Positions 55,576-64,000 of a stretch of DNA of 64,000 bases are shown piece after piece. Origin of the DNA: Lunularia cruciata. Taxonomy: Eukaryota > Streptophyta > Marchantiopsida > Lunulariales > Lunulariaceae. The notes beneath the pieces were generated by a model. The model was given only the letters and a program-made list of their open reading frames with translations, was not told where the DNA came from and searched no databases. The DNA is taken from the NCBI GenBank assembly GCA_948567375.1, contig OX419755.1:18295001-18359000 (forward strand), given 5' to 3'. Every line of letters begins with the position of its first letter. Positions within the stretch are counted from its first letter, which is position 1. The position numbers and the translations under genes are program-made.

Positions 55576-56344
55576 TGTAATACTCCAAGGACAAGAGAAA
55601 TCTTCAAGAGAGATAAAAGAGGAAAACACAGATTTCACACTCAATCCTCCGAAGCCCCAAAGGAGCACCTTCTCTTTATTATATAACCAAGGAGGATCTC
55701 CTCCAAGGAAGCTCCACCATAGGATTAGGTACATGGATAGGCGCCTTGTGAGCAAGCTCCCCCCTTAGATTAATTGTTTGGATGGGTGACATGTTGGTCT
55801 TGGTCATATCTAGTTGGTCAAATAGGCTTTGAACAGAGGGAATATTTTAGGGAATCTTCTTGTATGAATCTTAGAATCACATAGGTGAGGTACTATTGGA
55901 AAGCTCTCTATGAGACAAACCATGGGGGGGGGGGGGGGGGGTGAAGCCAGCCTTCCCTGTATTGGGAGGGAGAGAATGTACACATTTTTGAGGCTTAATT
56001 CATTAGTTTAGGCCTCAAAAATTGCCTTTGAAGTTTTCAAACCTATTTTGGCTTCTACCATATTAGTAAAAGTGCTCTTTTGGTGATACCTCTATTTGAT
56101 CTATGTTATCCATCATGTATAACATCCTTCCAGAGGTTAACACCCCAAGTTTCACCTCTAGATCATATGCCTAACTATTGATTCTAAAGTTTCCAAACAT
56201 GTTTCAATTTTTGGCCAATTAGTAGAAGTACTCTTTTGGTGATACCTCTATCTTAACTATTTAGTCCATCATATACAACGTCCTTCTAGATGTTACCAAA
56301 GCAAATTTCATCTCTAGATCATCTATCTAGCTACTTGTATTACA
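55576..56344 (-). repeat. LTR copy, family 2, long form
   Basis: TGTAATACTCC...TGTATTACA (769 bp, minus orientation) inserted in gag of the surrounding family-1 element. It contains the approximately 158-bp U3 duplication and an 18-base G run (55924-55941). No convincing target duplication (AAATG versus CAATA). Confidence 0.87.
55924..55941. repeat. G18 homopolymer
   Basis: Eighteen consecutive G residues on the plus strand within a minus-oriented family-2 LTR. The equivalent C run in other copies is about eight long (near 38145). Confidence 0.95.
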
Positions 56345-56772
56345 CAATATGTGGCACAAAAATACCAATGATTTGGTGGTCCATAAATGCCATCTATCCC
56401 ATTTTACTTTGATATCAATAGTATAGATTGAGGAGAGAAATAGTAAAATAAAAAATAAAACTGAAAATTTTAATTGGGAGGAAACTACAATGCTTGGGTT
56501 CAGCCTGAGCTTTGGTATTTATAGGTAAAGTAAGTACAAGAGTCTAAAGAGAGCTTCCAAAGAAGTTTCTTTTTAGAGTATCCAAGAAGTTGCTTTTCTT
56601 GGAGTACAAGCTAAGCTAACTATTTACATAATGTACAAGCTACACTATCCTTTGGTAGTTTCTAGCCAAGAAGCTTTGTAGATGTTCCTTGAAAATTCTT
56701 AGAGTTTTTAGATATATACTACCTAACCTCCTTTTAGCTATAATTAGCTTTTACTAACTTTTCATTATTACA

Positions 56773-59700
56773 AAATCTCTTAAATCTCATAGTAATTTAC
56801 TTGTTGATTCTTCTATGTTTCCTTCTCTAAATAACACAATAGTTTAGATCCCAAGCATTCCCCACTTTAATTCTTGTCTCCAGATTCAAGAAATCTACTA
56901 CTTCAATATATATGTAGCAAGTTTACACCTCCTTCTTCCACTTTGCTCAAGGAAAAGTAAGAGCGGTTCTGTAAAATGTTTGACTTGAATCACTTATCCC
57001 GTATGCTTCTTCCTCCTATTGGTAACTTACCATGTTGTCAATGTGGAGCAAGATGTACCACCTACCACTTCAAACTCCCATGTCTGATAGCATTTGAAAT
57101 TGGTTCCCTTCTATAGCTACAATTATCCCTCCTCAAGTGATGTGTGCTATTGATAAACTCAAACACAACATGCAATTGGTTCAATTGCTTCATCATTCCC
57201 CACCTACTTGATCATGCACTACCGTGCTTGTCTTTTTTCCCAATGAAATGCATCCCTCAACTTGTGAATAATCTCAAGGGGTTTATTGTCTTTGAGCAAA
57301 CTTATACATGTGTCTTACTTGTACAACTTTTCAAACAACCAAGTCCCAATTCCGACCAATTTAGGCATCAAATCTTTGGTTCCTCTTAATGCTGAGAAAT
57401 AGCTAAGGTTATCCTAGATTCCCTAAATTGTACTTAACCTATGGTATTGGATTATACTTACTAAAATAAAAATAAAAATCTAAAAGTATAGATCCTTTTT
57501 ATAAATCTAAACTTTAAATCCTAAGAATCTGGAAATTGCAATCTAAGATGAACCTTGGTGGAACCAATTAAATGGGAACTACTTATCTAGGTCCAAGATT
57601 TATAAGAGCAACTAATACATTTATTGGTGTCAAAAAATATGACTCATCTCCTTCCAAACTTTCCTCCATATGAACTGCAATGTTTATAGCTTCAACCTTT
57701 GAGGATGACCTGATTTATGGTCTCAATTGTGCCACATAGTTTTGGGTCAACAATGCTCTTATCCCCAAAATAGTATTCTCCACTTCATATCCACTTTCCT
57801 CAAGGCTATCCTGAACTTCTCAAAATATTCCACTCCTTTTGCAAAATATAGACTTTCTCTCCTTCTTTTATTAGATAAGTCAATTAACTCATGAGTCTCT
57901 CATAGCTCTTATTTGAAAGAAAATTCCCAATAAGAGCTTCTATTAAACTAACCAGAGTGTCTACATTGGTAGATCCTACTCTCTTTTGCCTATCCACATA
58001 CACATAAGGTTAAATCTTCTAGGAAATCAAGCAAGAGAGAAACCTATTCCTCCTTTCTCCTCTCATTGTTTCCAAAGCAAGCTCTTTAAAATCACTCACA
58101 TATGCCTCTACATCTTAACCTCCCTTCCCATAAAAATCAGGAAGTTTTCCAGTATTGTGCCTTTCTTGATATGGCTTCTTCAAGGTTCTTTATCTCTTAT
58201 GTCTCTGTTTTCAATATCCTACACTTTTAAGCTTTTGATTCAAGAAGAAAATATTTTAATTTGTCTCAAGGTACTCCTTGTACAAAAAAATTATAGTCAT
58301 AAGCACTCCTCTCATTGAAATCCAAGCTTCTCCCAACAAAAGATAGTAAATGATTTCAAATCTTAGGTTAATCAAGAAGGAATTGTTTCAATAGAGCAAA
58401 AAGAGATATAGTTCCATTCTAGAATAATCCATCAAAGGTAACAAAAAAAGAAAAGGTGAAGCAAATACATCTTGCAGAACCTCTTCAAAGGGGACTATCA
58501 ATATAATTCTCCTTCTCTATCATTCTAAAGATAATCTCTATGGCTAATGACTAGAGTTTTTAGAAGATGTGAGCACCTTCTTACTTGTGACACTTGATCT
58601 TCCTCCAACTTTATCTACCAAAGATTAAAGAATGTCTACCATTCCATTGCACTAATATCTGCTTTGAACTCTTTTCACTCTAAAATTTGGACACACGATA
58701 GACCTCCTCTCTATGCCCCTACTTGGGCAGAAGGTCTAACATGCAACCAAAAATCAAGTGTATACCTTCTCTATTGGCTCTTCTTGCCTTTGGGTGAGTA
58801 GGCTTTGGCTTGTAATACTTGTAATTCCATAATTGTAATACTTGTACACCAACTTTTGCAAAAGGTAGAGACATTTGCCCTTGTGTCTTGACTCTACTTA
58901 AATTTTATTTTGAACTCTCTCTCTAATTTAAAGGATAGCTTCAAGTCCAAGAGGAAATTTATATAACCTCACAATACACTATACATTCATTTCTCTCACT
59001 CTTTGGAGACATGATCTTTCAAAAAGATCAAGAAAGCTTTCTAAAACACACCAAATTTGACCCCTACAACTTTCAAGACTCAGATCTTTTTTCCTTTCAA
59101 CTTTGGATGCCAAGATTTTACAAAATATTGTCTAAATATCTGGAATACATACTCACATAATTTCAGCTAAATTAGTGAAATCAATTTGAAGAAATCACCA
59201 AAGTCATCTCCTCACACCAAACCATACTTTGGCAAAAATACCCCCTTCACTTTGAAAAGCTATTTCTCATTGCTAAGAGTTGATCTACTTTTTGACTATT
59301 GTGGCACAAGGAGTCTATCTTGCAAGTTTAAATATCATGATTTTCAAGAGAAATGGTGACATAAAGAGAAAATGGTGACTTTTTATAGAAAAAGTTTCAT
59401 ATGGTAACTTATACAAAGTTGGAATTTTCTGGACAATTTTATTTCAAAACCTATATCTCATAGCTTGGACATGATCTCTTTGAGATCTTGTACCTATTAG
59501 TTGCAGATCTCTTCTTCTACTATCATAGCATTCACATGGGTTTTTGGCCATATATGTCCCTTTAGGAGCTTCTAAGCATATTAGGTGCACACCAGCTCCT
59601 ATGTTTGAAGATGAGGCATTAGGAATTTAGGATCTTCTCCTAGTTGAAAAATTGCAATAGATTCTAAGACCAAGTCAAATCTGCCTGACTTCACTAACCT

Positions 59701-60529
59701 CTACGTCAAAAGATCATGTAACTTGGTCAAGCCAATAAGACTTTAATATCTCCTTACCAAGTCAATATGATAATACAAGACCCAAGATGGATGTACCACT
59801 CCAATATACTCTAACACTATATCCACTTAAAGATCTCACTATAATAAAAAACCCCTAAGAGGTGCCACTAAATATATAATAGTTAAAGAACAGATCTCTT
59901 TCTTATTTAGCCACATTAACTTGGTTAAAGCTACCTCTTACTTAGTTATTACTAGGTTTAACTATCTCAAAACCACCAAATGACTCAAGTGATCAATATA
60001 CTCCCTATAGTGTTATAATATTGCACATGAAAAGAAGAATCTACAATTTCAAAACTATAGGTCAAGAAATTGGGTCAATGATTTGTTCAAAATAGGACCT
60101 AATATTATACATGTAAGAAGAACCTATGTTTTTCTCATTTAAATTATTGCTCCAAGCTCACAAAGGAATGGATGCCTTCTTATCCTTTTGTAATCACCAA
60201 AATTACCACAATAAGTACCTTAGTAACCCAAAATAATTCCTAATTTACTTAAATTGCAACAAGTAAGTGAACTTAGGTCAAATCTACCTCAACATCTTAT
60301 ATTTGCAAGTACTAATTGACTCTTTATTTTTTCAAAGCTAATGAGAAGAAGTCTTCTCATCATTTTATGTCCACAAGTATTTTGTGAGATGCAAATATAA
60401 ATTATGCTAGGCCTATCTCTCTCTCACCCAAGAGATTCCTCTAGTGAAAATTTATATGTGCACCATGTGCTAGAAGGAAGTGAAATTTGGTATCAAGTAC
60501 CATCAACTATAACAACTCAAAGGCAATTC
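56773..60529. other. Decayed AT-rich sequence
   Basis: No domain or RNA gene recognised. Short open frames (for example 57144-57389 and 57986-58318) have no catalytic motif. Parts resemble degraded retroelement coding sequence on the minus strand, but I cannot name a domain. Confidence 0.45.
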
Positions 60530-60912
60530 TATAATAATATTGAGTTAGCAAAAGCTAAGTATAGCTAAAACTAAGTATAATTGAAAGGAGGTTAAAAATA
60601 TTTCAAGAATATTGTAGAAGCATCAAAATAAGCTCCTTGATGAGCAACTCTTAGAAACTTCCAAAAGATTGAGTAGCTTATAGGTAAAGTAAATAACTAG
60701 CATAGCTTGTACTTCAAGAAAGGCAAATTTTTGGTTACCTAGAAAGAGACTTCTTTGGAAGCTTTCTTTGGAATCTTGTATTCACTTTACCTATAAATTA
60801 AAAGCTTGTGTTCAGCCAAGCTTTTGGAGTTTCCATCATTGAGATTTTTTTGTTGATCTTCAATTCTTATATTTCTTTCCTTTGTCTACTATAGTCTTAT
60901 TAGAGCAAGAAT
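60530..60912 (+). repeat. 5' LTR and PBS, family-1-like, plus strand
   Basis: An LTR from about 60530 to 60893 with the family-1 layout (GAGTTAGC near the start, AAGCTTTTGGAGTTTCC near the end) is followed by a PBS relic TTATTAGAGCAAGAATGG. Gag-start sequence continues to about 61158, where a family-2 LTR interrupts. The orientation is opposite to the next fragment. Confidence 0.7.
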
Positions 60913-61158
60913 GGCATGGATAGAATCTATGGGCCACCAAATTAGTTTTAACCAAACAATTATTATTTCAATATCTATGTATTATCAAAGCATCATTTCT
61001 AGCATTTCATGCTTAATTATTTGGCTTAATTGGCTTAATAATGATTTGGATTCATGCTTAATGATTTGAATATAATCATGTTGTTTGATGAACCATTGAT
61101 CCTCCAATTGTGACTTATGGAAAGCATTAGATGTGTTGCATCTATGCATTAACTATAA

Positions 61159-61734
61159 TATTATTACCTAAACATTTAATCTAGAAATGGAAATTGACTT
61201 GGTAATATCTGGATAAATGTTATATGTGATGGTCTAAGTAGATCAGATAGTGGTGTCACCAAAAGAGTATTTCCACTAATAGGGCAGAGGTTGAAAACAC
61301 CTTGAAAACTTCAAAGCCAATTTTGGAGGTCTAAATTGAATTAAGCTACAAAAAATGAAAGATTCTCTACTTCCAAAGGAAAAAGACACTGCCTTTTCTC
61401 CTTGTTTGTCTTATCAAGATCTTTCTAATGATAGCTCACCCTTGTTGTTTTTAGCTTCATATAGGAGATTCCACAAAAATTCCATTTGGTCAAACTTGTT
61501 TGACTAACCAAATAAGACAAGGATCAACATGCCACAAATCCATACAACTAATTTAAGGATGGAGCTCATTGACATGTCACCAATCCATGTATCTGATCCA
61601 AAGGTGGAGTTCCTTTGAAGTGGATCCTCTTTGCTATATAATAAAGATAAGGTGCTCCTTTGGGACATTAGAGTATTGAGGGATGAAAGATTGTGTTTAT
61701 TCTCTTGTGTTTCTCTTGTCCTTGGTACATTATA
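61159..61734 (+). repeat. LTR copy, family 2, short form
   Basis: It runs from TATTATTACC (altered start) to ACATTATA (altered end), about 576 bp, collinear with the short-form copies at 14895 and 19672. TATA-like CTATATAATAAAG is near 61632. Flanking duplications are not convincing. Confidence 0.8.
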
Positions 61735-62100
61735 TAACTTAGACATAGTTGTGGACAAGAAGTTTGGTAGAGCAATAGTCATGGTACTATGTCATATGAA
61801 GTGGAGAGGTACTATGTCATATGAAGTCCTTCTCCAACAACTCTGTAAGTGTTGTTTGCAACTCCTCCAACTCCTTTGGTGAGAGCCGATAGATTGGTCT
61901 ACTCACTGGAGTACTCCTGGCAATAACTCTATCTTGAAGGGCATACCTTGATCAAAGGGTAATATCTTTGGCAGATCATCCGGAAACACGCCCACAAACT
62001 CCTTAACTATCCGATCAACCATTGCTTGATGAGGCTCTCGACCCTTTGTAGACTTTTCTTGTGCAAGTGACTTGATCTACACCGTGAATACATACTTATC

Positions 62101-62280
62101 TTCCTCCAAAGCTTGCTCTATGGTTGATGTACTAACAAACTTTCCTTCTAGGGACTCATCTCTCTTCCAAGCTTGCTCTCTGGTTGCCTTCTTGGCAAAC
62201 TTCCCATCTTGGGACTCATCTTCCTTCCAGGTTTGCTCTATGGTTACCTTCTCAACAAACTTCCCATCTTGGGGCTGACT
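62101..62280 (-). repeat. Three-copy 60-bp (20-residue) repeat in PR-RT spacer
   Basis: Three 60-base units in the same position as at 6961-7140. The minus strand stays open across them (QDGKFVEKVTIEQTW, QDGKFAKKATREQAW, LEGKFVSTSTIEQAL), so the repeat is protein-coding. Confidence 0.85.
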
Positions 62281-62443
62281 GTTCTTAGGTGTCTTACTCA
62301 AAGGTGCCAGACAACCTAATTGGAAATTCCTACCTTGGTGTTGTACTTATATTTGGCATTGGGTCCAACCAAATTGAACCTTATGATATCAAGCCAAGGT
62401 AGACCCAAAATGATATCATAGTGTAGAGGTGCCACTACAAACC

Positions 62444-62710
62444 TCATACACTCCAAATACTCCTTCCCAATCTTGAAGGTAACAGGATGCGAGGTGCAGA
62501 ATGTAGAACCCTTTCTACCTCCACCATCATCAAACTATTTCCAATCATTGGCTTGATAGGAATACCCAATTCCTTTGCTACTTGCATAGACATGCAGTTC
62601 TCTAAACTTCCAAAATCAACCAAAATCCTACAATCCCAATTAGATATTGTACCTTGCAAGTGAAGCAAACTTGCATAGGTCAAGCCTTCAATCTCATTGG
62701 AACTAATCAA
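62444..62710 (-). pseudogene. Aspartic protease, family 1
   Basis: An 88-codon open piece covers the active-site region (ILVDFGSLENCMSMQVAKEL), where DSG is replaced by DFG, up to a frameshift in the flap. It lines up residue by residue with the copy at 7215-7568. It would process gag-pol; the substitution and shift make it inactive. Confidence 0.83.
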
Positions 62711-62724
62711 GCTCCCAATAATTT

Positions 62725-63500
62725 TGTCACAGTTTCTCTCTATCTACCGTGCCAAGTGGTCTTCATTGAATGGCATCAATCTCCATTGGTGCTGGCTCCT
62801 CCACTTGTGTGTAGTGTATTGGTAGGCTCTATGGAGGTCAAAGTTGAGACCAAGTTGTTGCCACCAAGGAATCAAAATGTTTGGCCAACCACATGGCTTC
62901 CTCCAAGTGTTGTGGCTCTCACATGTTTACCTCTAATTTGGCTCTTGCCTTCAAGCCTCTCATAAATTGATCCAGAGCTTCACCTTCCAATATATCTGGA
63001 ATTTGCATGATGGTGTTTTGGAACTGCGTGATGTAACTTCTTATAGAGCCAATATGTTTCAATTCTGCCAACTTATCCCTTGCAACTTGTGTGGTATTTA
63101 TAGCTTGGAACCAATGAATTATTGCGCTCTTGAATTTTGCCCATGTCAAGATTGGTGCAACAATTTGTCGTTTAGCTCGCTCTTCTCGGAATCTCCACCA
63201 TAGCTTTGCTACTCCATCTAATTAGCTAGAAGCCAAGAGATTTTTTTTTCGCTCATCTTGTAGATTGGTAGCTTCAAAATAATGTTCACAATCAAACACA
63301 AAATTCTCCACTACATCCAAAAGATTCTTGCCTTCAAATACCTTGGGTTTAGGGAATTTGATCTGATCTTCTCCTTCTCGAATTGGTACTCTCTCCACCT
63401 GCTCTTATTGTCAAAGATCTCGTTCACCCAACAATCAAGTAAAGTGCTCAATTTGTTGTTGCATAGCAAGGATAACATCGAGTATTGTCGCCATGGTTGC
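62725..63500 (-). pseudogene. Gag, family 1
   Basis: The clearest family-1 gag piece is 63149-62919 (WAKFKSAIIHWFQAINTTQVARDKL, SIRSYITQFQNTIMQIPD, EALDQFMRGLKARAK), the standard retrotransposon capsid domain. The N-terminal part near 63500-63400 is broken, and no intact zinc knuckle is seen near 62750. Gag packages the element RNA; this copy is disrupted by stops. Confidence 0.82.
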
Positions 63501-64000
63501 TACTCTATCACACCACTCATAATCTATCTAATTTACTAACACATAGAAACAACACATCCACTGTTCTCCATAAGTTACAACCGGAAGCACCAATCTCAGA
63601 TTCCTCAGATATGGTGATCATATGCATAAAATCTTGTCCAAAGTGCAAGGTGATGAATTGTGTGAAATGATGCTTGGGTAGTATTTGGACAAAAAAATCC
63701 CAATGGTTTGGTGGAAGTGGATTTGGTGGTCCATAAATTCCATCCATCCCATTCCTACTCCGATACCAATATAAAAGACCGAGACCGAGGAGAGAAATAG
63801 GAGAATGGAAGCTCACATTGGGACACTTGAATGAGGTAAAACTCCAAATGCCTAGCATGAGCTTTGGCTTTGGTATTTATAGGTAGCATACAAGGCCCTT
63901 GAGAAGCTTCTCAACAAGCTTCCTTGAGCCGCTTTCTTAGAGTGCAAGCCAAGTTAACTAGGAAGCTTCTGAAAAAGCTTCCTTCTAGAAGGTGCCTACT

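Larger units (their letters stand above)
51863..56772 (-). mobile_element. Family-1 element with internal deletion and nested LTR
   Basis: Both LTRs are 351 bp (51863-52213 and 56422-56772). The 3' PPT is present (complement of TATTCCCC after 52213) and the iMet PBS is badly decayed near 56405-56420. From right to left on the minus strand: gag remnants, protease (54420-54205, DSEG replacing DSG), RT, then integrase core directly abutting RT, then chromodomain remnant (52425-52228). RNase H and the integrase N-terminus are missing. A family-2 LTR sits in gag at 55576-56344. Confidence 0.82.
61790..64000 (-). mobile_element. Family-1 element, 5' half, running off the window
   Basis: From right to left on the minus strand: 5' LTR (63770 to beyond 64000, TATA near 63873-63882), PBS (63752-63769, TTGGTATCGGAGTAGGAA), gag (to about 62720), protease (62710-62444), the 60-bp spacer repeats, and the first part of RT, which ends at about 61790. 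The rest is missing. A 20-base GGTACTATGTCATATGAAGT duplication (about 61783-61825) marks the breakpoint. It is better preserved than the other family-1 copies. Confidence 0.85.

Overview
The window is nuclear DNA of a land plant, most likely a non-seed plant such as a bryophyte (inference, moderate confidence). One ten-exon host gene with GT-AG introns (44.5-49.1 kb) lies in AT-rich DNA crowded with nested Ty3/gypsy elements. Several carry primer-binding sites matching plant initiator-Met tRNA. The captured methyltransferase has the unpermuted DNMT3 motif order, a type kept in bryophytes beside the permuted DRMs.

Layout. 0-2.1 kb: 3' end of a plus-strand chromodomain gypsy element (family 1), cut by the end of another LTR. 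3.56-9.19 kb: a full-length, decayed minus-strand family-1 element with a near-perfect target duplication. 9.2-19.2 kb: solo family-2 LTRs, a 61-bp-arm hairpin, decayed coding sequence and a truncated family-1 copy. 19.67-38.53 kb: an old plus-strand family-2 chromodomain element, split by several family-2 LTRs and by a much younger, GC-rich retrotransposon at 23.63-33.54 kb. 38.6-44.4 kb: mostly unannotated, with a 74-bp tandem repeat. 44.48-49.06 kb: the host gene, a WAC-DDT-WHIM chromatin-remodeller-type protein. 49.1-51.8 kb: intergenic, with a perfect 56-bp palindrome. 51.86-56.77 kb: another minus-strand family-1 element carrying a family-2 LTR. 56.8-64 kb: decayed sequence, a plus-strand family-1 5' end and a minus-strand family-1 5' half running off the window.

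The notable system is the young element. One reading frame of 2,400 codons (25512-32711), broken by five in-frame stops and no frameshift, encodes gag, two zinc knuckles, aspartic protease, a complete DNMT3-like cytosine-5 DNA methyltransferase, reverse transcriptase, RNase H, a DD35E integrase and a C-terminal PHD finger. It pairs a DNA-methylation writer with a probable chromatin reader in one retroelement polyprotein. The stop between methyltransferase and reverse transcriptase lies in a TAG-CAG-CCA context, which matches the tobamovirus-type readthrough consensus. Its ends are permuted (partial LTR, internal region, full LTR, LTR start), as expected if a two-LTR circle was opened at a palindrome inside the LTR. 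Family-1 LTRs carry conserved four-unit heat-shock elements upstream of a TATA box, which suggests heat-responsive transcription.
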